Assembly (NCBI GenBank): GCA_005881895.1
Contig: VBCG01000010.1
Location: 1-33,109, forward strand
From: Betaproteobacteria bacterium
Lineage (GTDB): Bacteria; Pseudomonadota; Gammaproteobacteria; Burkholderiales; Casimicrobiaceae
DNA length: 33,109 bases
Direction of reading: 5' to 3'
Shown: positions 19,933-27,800 of the stretch, one piece after another
Layout: the number at the start of each line of letters is the position of its first letter
Numbering within the stretch: the stretch's first letter is position 1
Made by a program: the position numbers and the translations under genes
The notes under the pieces: generated by a model
The model's database searches: none
The model's input: only the letters and a program-made list of their open reading frames with translations
What the model was told of the DNA's origin: nothing

Positions 19933-21330
19933 CTACCCCATCATCCCGAGCGCCTTCGGCAGCCAGATCGACAGCGACGGCCAATAGGTGACGATGACGA
20001 GGAAGACCAACATCGTGACCAACCACGGCCAAACGGCGATCGTCAGCTCCGTGATGCCCATCTTCGTGATGCCGGACGCCACGTAGAGGTTCAAGCCCAC
20101 GGGTGGGTGGCACATGCCGACCTCCATGTTGACCACCATCATGATTCCGAAGTGCACGGGGTCGATGCCGAGCTTCATCGCGACCGGAAATAGAATCGGC
20201 GCCATGATCAGCACGATCGATGACGGCTCCATCACGTTACCGGCGAGCAGCAACAAGACGTTCACGACGAGCAGGAACGCGACGACGCCGAGGCCTTTGT
20301 CGAGCATCCATGCGGCGAGGACCTGCGGAATCTGCTCGGAGGTCATCAAATAGCTGAACATCACCGCGTTGGTGATGATGTACAACAGCATCGCGCTCAT
20401 GTTGGCCGAGTCGAGCAGTATCTTGGGCACGCGCGACAGCGGCATGTCGCGGTACACGAACACGGCGACAAAGAACGCGTACACGGCGCTCATCGCCGCG
20501 GCTTCGGTCGGCGTGAAGATGCCGGTGTAGATGCCGCCGATGACGACAACGATCAGCAGCAGCCCCCACATGCTTTCGCGAAAAGCGCGCAGACGCTCGC
20601 CCCAGCTCACCACCGGCTGGCGGGGATAGTTGTTCTTGCGCGCTCGCCACCATGTGGTCAGTCCAAGCATCGTCGCCAGAAACAGGCCCGGAATGATGCC
20701 CGCAATGAAGAGCTGGCCCACCGACGTATTGGTCGCGACCGCGTACATCACCATCACGATCGACGGCGGAATCAGGATGCCAAGCGCGCCTGACGTGGTG
20801 ATGACCCCCGCGCCGAAACGCTTTGGGAAGCCCTGGTTGACCATGGCGGGCAGAATGATCGAGCCGATGGCGACGACGGTCGCCGGCGAGGAGCCGGAAA
20901 CAGCGGCGAAAAGCGCGCAGGCCAGCACACCGGCGAGGCCGAGTCCGCCGTGCCAATGGCCGACCATTGAAGTGGCGAAATGGATCATCCGCCGCGCGAC
21001 GCCGCCGTGCGTCAGGAAATTGCCGGCAAGGATGAAGAACGGGATCGCCATGATCTCGAACTTTTCGATGCCGGTGAAGAGTTTCAGCGCCACCGACTGG
21101 ATCGGGACCTGAGTCATCGTGAACAGGTAAACGAGCACGGTGAGCCCGAGCGAGATCGAGATCGGCATGCCGGTCAGCATCAAGCCGATCAACAGCGAGA
21201 AGATGATCCATGCGTTGGCGATATCGACGCCGGCGAGCCGAAGCGAGAACGGAATCGCGATGATCGCGATGGGCAGTAGCGCGGGCCAGCGACCCCCGGT
21301 CGGCAGAACGACGGGCGCTGCGGCGGTCAT
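19933..21330 (-). CDS. dctM: TRAP transporter large permease subunit (DctM)
   Basis: The ion-coupled transport subunit of a tripartite ATP-independent periplasmic transporter, which imports carboxylates or related acids using a sodium or proton gradient. The 465-residue protein is almost wholly hydrophobic with a dozen or more membrane helices. Family segments include GIEKFEIMAIPFFILAG, SGSSPATVVAIGSIILPAM, GILIPPSIVMVMYAV, FTPTEAAAMSAVYAFF and MEVGMCHPPVGLNLYV. It has about 35 residues with one extra hydrophobic stretch before the usual DctM start (around ANAWIIFSLLIGLMLTG). The ATG at 21330 overlaps the stop of a repeat-derived mini-ORF (21327-21425). GGGGGT four bases upstream may act as ribosome-binding site. 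Confidence 0.95.
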   Translation of the reverse strand: MTAAAPVVLPTGGRWPALLPIAIIAIPFSLRLAGVDIANAWIIFSLLIGLMLTGMPISISLGLTVLVYLFTMTQVPIQSVALKLFTGIEKFEIMAIPFFILAGNFLTHGGVARRMIHFATSMVGHWHGGLGLAGVLACALFAAVSGSSPATVVAIGSIILPAMVNQGFPKRFGAGVITTSGALGILIPPSIVMVMYAVATNTSVGQLFIAGIIPGLFLATMLGLTTWWRARKNNYPRQPVVSWGERLRAFRESMWGLLLIVVVIGGIYTGIFTPTEAAAMSAVYAFFVAVFVYRDMPLSRVPKILLDSANMSAMLLYIITNAVMFSYLMTSEQIPQVLAAWMLDKGLGVVAFLLVVNVLLLLAGNVMEPSSIVLIMAPILFPVAMKLGIDPVHFGIMMVVNMEVGMCHPPVGLNLYVASGITKMGITELTIAVWPWLVTMLVFLVIVTYWPSLSIWLPKALGMMG

Positions 21331-21425
21331 TGGACCCCCACGCTTGCGGCTGTCGCCGCTACGCTCTGCCCTCTGCCCCCAGAGGGGGAGTAATTCCCGC
21401 CTTGGGACGGCCCGGCGGCGGTCAT
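21327..21425. repeat. GC-rich junction repeat, copy B, with bridging mini-ORF (dctQ/dctM)
   Basis: Second copy of the repeat at 7442-7527, inverted relative to gene direction. On minus it reads CCGCCGGGCCGTCCCAAGG, then CTCCCCCTCTGGGGGCAG, then AGCGTGGGGGTC. An ATG at 21425 overlaps the dctQ stop as ATGA. The frame is open for 32 codons and its TGA (21329-21327) overlaps the dctM ATG, again as ATGA. The sequence ATGACCGCCGC occurs at both ends, once in the mini-ORF start and once as the dctM start, so it may be a target duplication of an ancestral dctQ/dctM ATGA junction. The peptide is rich in Gly, Ala and Ser and has no known domain. Confidence 0.8.
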
Positions 21426-22012
21426 GGAGCGGCTTTCAGATCCGCGGGATGCAACGACGGAATTGCGGCCGGGGCGTCGACGCCTTCGACGTGCGCAATA
21501 TCGTGATGCGGCAACTCACCGGTGCGCCAAAACGACCACGCCACCTGAAGAAAACGAAAGCACATCAGGTACGAGCCCAGCGGGATGCACAAGTAGACGA
21601 TCCACTTCGGCACCTCGAGGTCGGGCGACGTCGAGTCGGTATGCCCGATGTCCCAAACGAATCCGGCGCCCAACGTGCCGACGATGCCCGTGAACAGCGC
21701 ACCGGCCAGGAGGCCGAACTGCACATACCATTTGCGCGTGTCGCCCGGCAGCCGGTTGATCATGACGTCGACGCCGACGTGGATGCCGGTGCGAACGCCA
21801 TAGGCGGCGCCGAACTTTGCCATCCACACGAACATGTAGATGCAAAGCTCCTGCGCCCAGGACAAGTCGAGCCGAATCAGAAAATCCTGCACACCGGGAA
21901 TCGCGACGCCCGCCGCGTACCGATGCACGACGGCGATGAAGATCACGAGCGTCGCCGCGCCCATGAGAAACGCGATCAACCATTCCTCGAGATGATCGAG
22001 CCATTTCAGCAT
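21422..22012 (-). CDS. dctQ: TRAP transporter small permease subunit (DctQ)
   Basis: The small membrane subunit of the TRAP system, pairing with DctM. The 196-residue protein has four membrane helices (about residues 12-33, 55-75, 95-120 and 138-160), with SWAQELCIYMFVWMAKFGAAYGVR matching the DctQ signature. I chose ATG 22012 because AGGGAGG lies seven bases upstream; an in-frame ATG at 22039 and the open frame up to 22096 lack such a site. It is separated from dctP by 253 bases, unusually wide for a TRAP operon, and from dctM by a repeat. Confidence 0.93.
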   Translation of the reverse strand: MLKWLDHLEEWLIAFLMGAATLVIFIAVVHRYAAGVAIPGVQDFLIRLDLSWAQELCIYMFVWMAKFGAAYGVRTGIHVGVDVMINRLPGDTRKWYVQFGLLAGALFTGIVGTLGAGFVWDIGHTDSTSPDLEVPKWIVYLCIPLGSYLMCFRFLQVAWSFWRTGELPHHDIAHVEGVDAPAAIPSLHPADLKAAP

Positions 22013-22067
22013 GGAGCCGCCTCCCTGTGTCTCGGTCATCCCGGACGGGCGCCGATTAGACGGGCGT

Positions 22068-22096
22068 AAAGTATCGAAAAGGACGGCACCACGCAA
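22068..22096 (-). promoter_or_regulatory. Weak promoter candidate upstream of dctQ
   Basis: Minus strand TTGCGT (22096-22091), 17-base spacer, TACTTT (22073-22068). Each box matches only three of six consensus positions. It lies in the 253-base dctP-dctQ gap and would give a leader of about 50 bases. It would allow dctQM to be expressed apart from dctP. No terminator with a T-run is visible in the gap. Confidence 0.25.
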
Positions 22097-22265
22097 TGCA
22101 AATCACGCGGCCGTTGCCGCGCTCGCGGCATCAATCGCGAGGTCTCATCCCGGCGGCACGGATTGGGTGGATTCCGGAAGGCCTCACGCGGACGGGGGTG
22201 CCGACGCCATTCCCGGCATGGTCACGTTCCGCGCGCGGGGTCCGTTGACAAACGCAGCGATGCGC

Positions 22266-23264
22266 TTACGGCTTGAACCCCGTCTCCTTGTAGACCGTTT
22301 CGATGATGTCCTTGCCGATTCGCGATTCGTTCTCCTTGTGCACCGCAACTGCTACCTTCTTCCAGGCCGCTTTTTCCTGTGGCGTCAGCGTGATGATTTC
22401 CGTCTTGCCCGACGCTTTCACTGCCGCGAGCGCCTCTTCGTTTTCCTTCTTCGCGATATCGTTCGCGTACTTCGTTGCGTCCTTCATCGCGCCTTCGAGC
22501 GTCGCGCGGATGTCAGCCGGCAGGCCGTCCCAGAATTTCTTGTTGACGATGACTGCGTACTCGATCACGCCGTGATCGGTCAACGTCAGGTATTTCTGCA
22601 CCTCGTGCATTTTTTGCGTATAGAAGTTCGACGGTGGATTCTCGGATCCGTCGACCACGCCGGTCTGCATCGCCTGATAGACCTCCGAGAACGCCATGAC
22701 CTGCGGTAGCGCACCAAACGCACGCATTTCGCCATCCAAAACCTTGGAAGACTGGATCCGCATCTTGAGGCCCTTCATGTCCTCGGGCTTGCGTAGCGCC
22801 TTGTTGGCGCTCATATCCTTGAAACCGTTGTCCCAAAAGGCAACGCCGACAATGCCCTTGGACTCGAGCTTCTTGAAGAGTTGCTTGCCGATCGGACCAT
22901 CGTTGACTTTGTGCAGCTCATCGTAGTTGTCGAAAATGTACGGCAGGTCGTAGACCTCGAATTCACGCACGCCGAGCGGCCCGAACTTCGACACCGACGG
23001 CGCCAGCATCTGCACCGATCCGAGCTGCAATGCTTCCATTTCCTCGCCGTCCTTGAACAGCGCGCTGTTCGGATAGACCTCGACCTTCACGCGGCCCTTG
23101 GTGCGCTCCTCCGCGAGCTTCTTGAAATATTCGGCGCCCTTGCCCTTCGGCGTGTTGACGGCGACGACATGACTGAACTTGATGACGATCGGCTGCTGGG
23201 CCGCGGCTGGCATCGCGGCGAGCCCGAGCGCGCAGAAAACGGCGAGCAATGCACGGACCTTCAT
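22266..23264 (-). CDS. dctP: TRAP transporter substrate-binding protein (DctP)
   Basis: The periplasmic solute receptor of the TRAP transporter. The 332-residue protein starts with a Sec signal peptide (MKVRALLAVFCALGLAAMPAAAQ) and continues as a DctP-type receptor: IKFSHVVAVNTPKGKGAEYFKKLAEE, the substrate-carboxylate arginine in GLKMRIQSS, and QTGVVDGSENPPSNFYTQKMHEVQKYLTLTDH. The pattern resembles C4-dicarboxylate receptors (DctP of Rhodobacter), so malate, succinate or fumarate are likely ligands, though specificity is not certain. The ATG at 23264 is preceded by GGAGGG with three bases of spacing, a strong site. The 196 bases upstream (23265-23460) hold no gene and only weak promoter-like boxes. 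A tartrate/D-malate dehydrogenase lies 3.3 kb away on the other strand. Confidence 0.95.
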   Translation of the reverse strand: MKVRALLAVFCALGLAAMPAAAQQPIVIKFSHVVAVNTPKGKGAEYFKKLAEERTKGRVKVEVYPNSALFKDGEEMEALQLGSVQMLAPSVSKFGPLGVREFEVYDLPYIFDNYDELHKVNDGPIGKQLFKKLESKGIVGVAFWDNGFKDMSANKALRKPEDMKGLKMRIQSSKVLDGEMRAFGALPQVMAFSEVYQAMQTGVVDGSENPPSNFYTQKMHEVQKYLTLTDHGVIEYAVIVNKKFWDGLPADIRATLEGAMKDATKYANDIAKKENEEALAAVKASGKTEIITLTPQEKAAWKKVAVAVHKENESRIGKDIIETVYKETGFKP

Positions 23265-23460
23265 GTTCCCTCCAAAAAATAACGATGGCGCCTTACCGCT
23301 TTCCGGGGCGCGCCGTGTTGTTGAAAGTCTTGCCCCAAACGGTTGTCGCCATCAGGAATCTCTCAGCACGGAGCAGCGGCGACGTGGTCATCCTATGTTA
23401 CCTCGGCTCGCTCTACAACACGACGTTGGACCGGGTCCGTCCAAGGGGCGGGTTCTCCGT

Positions 23461-24861
23461 CTACGCGCGCTCATCCCACTGGAGCTCGAACCCGTCTTCG
23501 CCGGCCGAGGCCGCAAAATGCGTGTCGATGCCGATCTGCGGTACGCCGGCCAGCACGTCACCACAAAAGACCAACGGCAATCCCATTCGCGTCCACGTCG
23601 GGATGTCGGCCTGCTGCAGCAGCGACTTGAGCGCTTGTCGGGGTCGATTCGCCGCCAGTTGAATCCGTTCGCCGCCGCGGCGTGATCGGATTACGACGCG
23701 TTCGCTCCGCAAAAGCGCAGCCTTGATGCCGCTTCCGATGGAGCGATCGAAGCGGAGCACGCCGTGCGGCAACGCGATGACGGCTTCGCCGCTCCAGTCG
23801 TACGCGAAGGACGCGGGCGGCGGCGCGTGCACGACAATGCGGTTGCGATGAATGCCGATCTCGGCGCCGGCATGCCGCACGCATGTGCGCGCATCGATGC
23901 GTGCGTCGCGTAACTGCTCGCACATCGCCGCCAGCCGTGCAGACGACGGTGGCGAAAGCCCGCGCTCGCGCAGAAACCAGCGAAGCACATTTCGCGCGCG
24001 ATGTGCGGGCAATCGAGCGAGCGCGGTGCGCGAGAGCGTTGCGCCATCGAAGGAATCCGCCGCATCGAGTGACGCCAGGTCGTCCGCGAGATGCGCGGCT
24101 TCTGCCTGGTGCGCGGCCGCTCGTGCGACAGTCCCCGGATAACCGGGCGCAATCGACGCAAGCGCGGGCACCACGCGCTTACGCAACGCGTTTCGCATAT
24201 AGCGGACATCGGCGTTGCTGTCGTCGTCGACCCAAGCAAGATGTCGCTCGTGAACGTAGGCGTCGATCGCGGTGCGCGGCACATCGATGAGCGGGCGCAG
24301 CCACTTCACTCCCATCGCGTCGGTGCGCGCTTCCGGCATGGCCGCCAAACCCTGTGGACCCGCGCCCCGGAGGAGCTGCAAAAGCACTGTCTCCGCCTGG
24401 TCGTCCTGATGATGCGCGAGTAGAACGACATCAGCGCCTGCCGACGCCGCAGCGTCCGCAAGCGCTGCGTAGCGCACATGGCGAGCTTCGGCCTCGACGC
24501 TTTTGCGCGGCTTGCGGGCGACATCGACGCGGCGCACGATCAACGGCACGCTGCATTCGCAGCACAAATCCTTGCAAAAGCGGACCCATGCGTCGGCGCT
24601 CATCGACAGGCCGTGATGGACGTGAACCGCGACAATGTCGTGCGCGCGCGCCGACGCTTGAGCGAGCGTTGCGTGTAGGAGCGCGACGGAATCGCGACCG
24701 CCCGACAGCGCGACGGCCACCTTGGCTCCGCGCGGCGCGTGCAACGCGAAGGCTCGGCTGACCGCGACCGTTACGCGTGCGGACGCCGGCGTGGGCGCGA
24801 CGGACGGTTCGTCGTGAGACCCGTCCGCGTCAGCTCGGGACCATCTCCTTGAACTTGCCAT
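23461..24861 (-). CDS. tilS: tRNA(Ile)-lysidine synthase
   Basis: Modifies C34 of the CAU-anticodon tRNA-Ile to lysidine using ATP and lysine, so that it reads AUA. The 466-residue product has the PP-loop [12 protein letters not shown] near residue 50, [26 protein letters not shown], the [15 protein letters not shown] segment typical of TilS and a C-terminal domain ending near [17 protein letters not shown]. The N-terminus has about 30 extra residues of low conservation. The best start is ATG 24861, which overlaps the accA 3' end by 32 bases; a GTG at 24882 is also in frame. Overlap with accA suggests co-transcription. Confidence 0.94.
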   Translation of the reverse strand: MASSRRWSRADADGSHDEPSVAPTPASARVTVAVSRAFALHAPRGAKVAVALSGGRDSVALLHATLAQASARAHDIVAVHVHHGLSMSADAWVRFCKDLCCECSVPLIVRRVDVARKPRKSVEAEARHVRYAALADAAASAGADVVLLAHHQDDQAETVLLQLLRGAGPQGLAAMPEARTDAMGVKWLRPLIDVPRTAIDAYVHERHLAWVDDDSNADVRYMRNALRKRVVPALASIAPGYPGTVARAAAHQAEAAHLADDLASLDAADSFDGATLSRTALARLPAHRARNVLRWFLRERGLSPPSSARLAAMCEQLRDARIDARTCVRHAGAEIGIHRNRIVVHAPPPASFAYDWSGEAVIALPHGVLRFDRSIGSGIKAALLRSERVVIRSRRGGERIQLAANRPRQALKSLLQQADIPTWTRMGLPLVFCGDVLAGVPQIGIDTHFAASAGEDGFELQWDERA

Positions 24862-25798
24862 AGCCGAGGATCTTGTCCTCACGCGCTTCGATCAGCGCAT
24901 CGAGCGGCTGCTCCTGCAGGTTGCGCAATGCTTCGACGAGGGCCTTCTTGAGCGTCACCATCATTGCTGCGTGATCGCGATGGGCGCCGCCGAGTGGCTC
25001 ATTGACAACCTTGTCGATCAGACCCAGCTGTTTCAAGCGCGGAGCGGTGATGCCAAGCGTCTCGGCGGCTTCGGGTGCGTGCTCGGCGGATTTCCATAGA
25101 ATCGATGCGCAGCCCTCGGGCGAGATCACCGAGTACGTTGCGTATTGCAGCATCAACGTGCTGTCGCCGATGGCGATGGCGAGCGCGCCGCCGGAGCCGC
25201 CCTCGCCGATGACCGTTGCGATGATCGGAATACGGAGCCCGGCCATCTCATACAAATTGCGGCCAATCGCTTCCGACTGGCCGCGCTCTTCCGCGCCGAT
25301 ACCCGGATAAGCGCCGGGCGTGTCGACAAACGTGAGCAGCGGCAGCGCGAACTTTTCGGCGAGCTTCATGAGTCGCAACGCCTTGCGATAGCCCTCCGGC
25401 CGCGGCATGCCGAAATTGCGGTGGATCTTTTCCTTCGTGTCGCGGCCCTTCTGATGGCCGATCACCACGCACGGTTTGCCGTTGAACCGCGCGAGCCCGC
25501 CGACAATCGCCGGATCGTCCGCGTACGTGCGATCGCCATGCAGCTCCCGAAAATCGGTGAACAGCGCGCTTACATAATCGAGCGTATAAGGCCGTTGCGG
25601 ATGGCGCGCGACTTGGGCGATCTGCCATGACGTGAGCTTGGCGTAGATTTCCTTTGTGAGCTGCTGGCTCTTCTTCGTGAGGCGCGTGATCTCATCGGAA
25701 ATGTCGACGGCCGAGTCCTCGTGGACGTAGCGGAGCTCGTCGATCTTTTGCTGCAGCTCGGCGATCGGCTGCTCGAAGTCGAGAAAGGTCTGTTTCAT
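24830..25798 (-). CDS. accA: Acetyl-CoA carboxylase carboxyltransferase subunit alpha
   Basis: With AccD forms the carboxyltransferase that makes malonyl-CoA, the first step of fatty acid synthesis. The 322-residue protein matches the family from [23 protein letters not shown] to the end. Conserved parts are [71 protein letters not shown] and the oxyanion region [11 protein letters not shown] with [11 protein letters not shown]. The ATG at 25798 is clear, although no good Shine-Dalgarno precedes it. It lies 90 bases downstream of the EVE-domain gene and overlaps tilS. Confidence 0.98.
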   Translation of the reverse strand: MKQTFLDFEQPIAELQQKIDELRYVHEDSAVDISDEITRLTKKSQQLTKEIYAKLTSWQIAQVARHPQRPYTLDYVSALFTDFRELHGDRTYADDPAIVGGLARFNGKPCVVIGHQKGRDTKEKIHRNFGMPRPEGYRKALRLMKLAEKFALPLLTFVDTPGAYPGIGAEERGQSEAIGRNLYEMAGLRIPIIATVIGEGGSGGALAIAIGDSTLMLQYATYSVISPEGCASILWKSAEHAPEAAETLGITAPRLKQLGLIDKVVNEPLGGAHRDHAAMMVTLKKALVEALRNLQEQPLDALIEAREDKILGYGKFKEMVPS

Positions 25799-25827
25799 AG
25801 AAACGTACGGCCTACGCGATGCTCGGC

Positions 25828-25833
25828 ATCATA
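25828..25833 (-). promoter_or_regulatory. -10 box candidate for accA
   Basis: Minus strand TATGAT matches five of six positions of the -10 consensus and lies 29 bases before the accA ATG. No convincing -35 box stands 16-18 bases upstream. If active, it would separate accA-tilS from the EVE-domain gene. Confidence 0.35.
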
Positions 25834-25888
25834 GCGCAACCGACCATCACCATCGGTAAGCTGTGCCGCCCGACCGATAAAGTCGGCG

Positions 25889-26431
25889 TCAGGCCCGCGC
25901 CACTTCGGTGGCAGTAAGCGAGCGACCGGTCGATGTGGGGATGACACCGCTGCCGGACGGAAAATCGGGAAAATCACGCGCGAAGTCACGTCCCATTGCC
26001 GCCGCGATGAGCGCGAAATCCGCTTCAGGGAGCTTGACGAAGCCGAACCGGAATGCCGCGCCCCAAAATGCCTTATTTCGGATGAACGAAAGGGCTTCGA
26101 TCAGCGGCTTGATCGGCGCTTCATGCGCAGGCAGATAGTCGACCGCGCGGCGGAAGGGGACAAAGCCGTCGCCCTCGTCGGCTTGAAAGATCGCGCCGCG
26201 GCCCACGCGGCCGATTGCCGTGAACGCCTGCAGTGGCGCACCGTACGGATGGTCGATTCGGGGTGAGTAGAACGCGAAGCCGTCGCCTTCCCGCATGCGC
26301 TCCAGCGGACCCGCCTTGCCGTGATTGAGTTGCGTGTAGCCGCCGGCGACGGCCTTGTCGACATGCGTCTTGGATACGACGCCGATCCAGTAGTTGCGCA
26401 CGAGCGTGGCTTGCTTCATGGTTTGCCTCAT
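25889..26431 (-). CDS. EVE domain-containing protein
   Basis: A 180-residue protein of the EVE (PUA-like) fold: NYWIGVVSKTHVDKAVAGGYTQLNHGKAGPLERMREGDGFAFYSPR, followed by LQAFTAIGRVG, a FVPFRRAVDYLP segment and FGFVKLPEADFALIAAAMG. EVE domains are thought to read modified bases in DNA or RNA; some occur in restriction systems, but stand-alone copies like this are common housekeeping genes of unknown role. Nothing around it looks like a defence system. The start is duplicated: a 12-base unit (GGCAAACCATGA) is tandemly repeated, giving ATG at 26431 and ATG at 26419, each with a purine-rich site six bases upstream. Confidence 0.88.
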   Translation of the reverse strand: MRQTMKQATLVRNYWIGVVSKTHVDKAVAGGYTQLNHGKAGPLERMREGDGFAFYSPRIDHPYGAPLQAFTAIGRVGRGAIFQADEGDGFVPFRRAVDYLPAHEAPIKPLIEALSFIRNKAFWGAAFRFGFVKLPEADFALIAAAMGRDFARDFPDFPSGSGVIPTSTGRSLTATEVARA

Positions 26432-26527
26432 GGTTTGCCCCTTGTCGCAAGTGTGAACTCATCACATGCGACGTTACGCTGCGGGGTTACGGCGTCGCCA
26501 TCGGCCAAACGGATGATGGACGAGCGT

Positions 26528-26533
26528 TACAAT
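26528..26533 (+). promoter_or_regulatory. -10 box candidate for the tartrate/malate dehydrogenase gene
   Basis: TACAAT matches five of six positions of the sigma-70 -10 consensus and lies 24 bases before the ATG at 26558. No clear -35 is seen. It is in the 126-base divergent region between the EVE gene and the dehydrogenase. Confidence 0.3.
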
Positions 26534-26557
26534 GACTGACGGCAAAGGGGAGGACGC

Positions 26558-27622
26558 ATGGCAGCGCATCGGATCGCCGTAATGCCCGGCGACGGCATCG
26601 GCAAGGAAGTCATGCCGGAAGGTCAGCGTGTCGTCGAGGCTGCCGCAAAAAAATTCGGCGTCGACTTCGCGTTCACTCACTACGACTGGAGTTGCGACTA
26701 CTTCGCCGCTCACGACCGGATGATGCCCGAGGACTGGTTCGAGCAGCTGAACGGTTTCGAGGCGATCTACTACGGTGCCGTCGGCTGGCCCGCCACCGTT
26801 CCGGACCACGTGTCGCTGTGGGGCTCGCTGATCCAGTTTCGCCGGCGCTTCGATCAGTACGTGAATCTGCGGCCGTGCCGATTGATGCCGGGCATTGCGA
26901 CGCCGCTCGCGAACCGCAAGCCGGGCGACATCGACTTCGTCGTCGTTCGCGAGAACACCGAAGGGGAATATTCGTCGGTCGGCGGACGGATGTTCGAGGG
27001 CACCGAGCGCGAGATCGTGTTTCAGGAAACGGTTTTTTCCCGCAAAGGCGTCGATCGAATCATGCAGTTCGCGTTCGATCTCGCGGGCACGCGTCCTGCC
27101 AAGCACCTGACGTCCGCGACGAAGTCGAACGGCATCTCGATCACGATGCCGTATTGGGACGAACGCTTTCGCGCAATGGCGGCAAACCATCCGGCGATTC
27201 GCACCGATCAGTTCCACATCGACATCCTGTGCGCGCATTTCGTTCAGCGCCCGCAGGTTTTCGACGTCGTCGTCGCATCGAACCTGTTCGGTGACATCCT
27301 GTCAGACTTGGGACCGGCCGTATGCGGCACGATCGGCATCGCGCCGTCGGCCAACATCAACCCCGAGCGGACGTTTCCGTCGCTGTTCGAGCCCGTGCAC
27401 GGATCGGCGCCCGATATTGCGGGAAAAGGCATCGCGAATCCGATCGGACAGATCTGGTCCGGCGCACTGATGCTGGATTTTCTCGGGCATCGCGACGCCG
27501 CTCGCGCGATCGTCGCGGCGATCGAGAACGTGCTCGCGGATGCCGCCGCGCCGCGGACACCCGATCTTGGCGGCCGCGCGACGACGACGGAGCTCGGGCG
27601 CGCCATCGCGGCCGCGCTGTAA
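26558..27622 (+). CDS. ttuC: Tartrate dehydrogenase / D-malate dehydrogenase (decarboxylating)
   Basis: An NAD-dependent beta-decarboxylating dehydrogenase of the isocitrate/isopropylmalate dehydrogenase family, subgroup TtuC/DmlA, acting on tartrate and D-malate. The 354-residue protein has RIAVMPGDGIGKEVMPEG, the subgroup segment YYGAVGWPATVPDHVSLWG, the substrate-binding arginines in FRRRFDQYVNLRP, ENTEGEYSSVGGRMF, the catalytic Lys in SATKSNG, metal-binding NLFGDILSDLG and the NAD-site HGSAPDIAGKGIANP. GGGGAGG four bases before the ATG is a strong ribosome-binding site. It is divergent from the EVE-accA-tilS-dctPQM group. A dicarboxylate TRAP importer nearby on the opposite strand could feed this enzyme; that link is inference. 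Confidence 0.9.
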   Translation: MAAHRIAVMPGDGIGKEVMPEGQRVVEAAAKKFGVDFAFTHYDWSCDYFAAHDRMMPEDWFEQLNGFEAIYYGAVGWPATVPDHVSLWGSLIQFRRRFDQYVNLRPCRLMPGIATPLANRKPGDIDFVVVRENTEGEYSSVGGRMFEGTEREIVFQETVFSRKGVDRIMQFAFDLAGTRPAKHLTSATKSNGISITMPYWDERFRAMAANHPAIRTDQFHIDILCAHFVQRPQVFDVVVASNLFGDILSDLGPAVCGTIGIAPSANINPERTFPSLFEPVHGSAPDIAGKGIANPIGQIWSGALMLDFLGHRDAARAIVAAIENVLADAAAPRTPDLGGRATTTELGRAIAAAL

Positions 27623-27691
27623 TATTTGTGGCAGGATAAGAAACTCACGAAAGAAAAGCCGCTGGCCAGCCGCGACCGTCGGCGGCAGCTG

Positions 27692-27782
27692 GTGGCCTGC
27701 AACAGGGGAACCGATAGTGTCTGGCTTGCTCTTCGTGCCGATAACGCAATCGCTCACTACCGATTCCCCTGTTACAGGCCAC
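27692..27782. repeat. Imperfect 28-bp inverted repeat upstream of pntAA
   Basis: The arms 27692-27719 and 27755-27782 pair with three mismatches across a 35-base loop. All three mismatches are C:A or A:C on the plus strand and therefore G:U or U:G wobbles if the minus strand folds, so the hairpin is complete in minus-strand RNA or DNA. The shared core is CCTGTAACAGGGGAATCGG. The element ends 18 bases before the pntAA ATG, in the 178-base gap after the dehydrogenase gene; the following AGGGGA, eight bases before the ATG, is the likely ribosome-binding site. It looks like a REP-type mobile palindrome. No transposase is nearby. Confidence 0.8.
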
Positions 27783-27800
27783 TGATAGGGGATACGCATC

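Noticed and set aside
25889-26431. EVE-domain gene as part of a modified-base restriction or defence system
   Set aside because: No nuclease, helicase, McrB-like or methyltransferase gene is nearby; neighbours are accA and a metabolic dehydrogenase.
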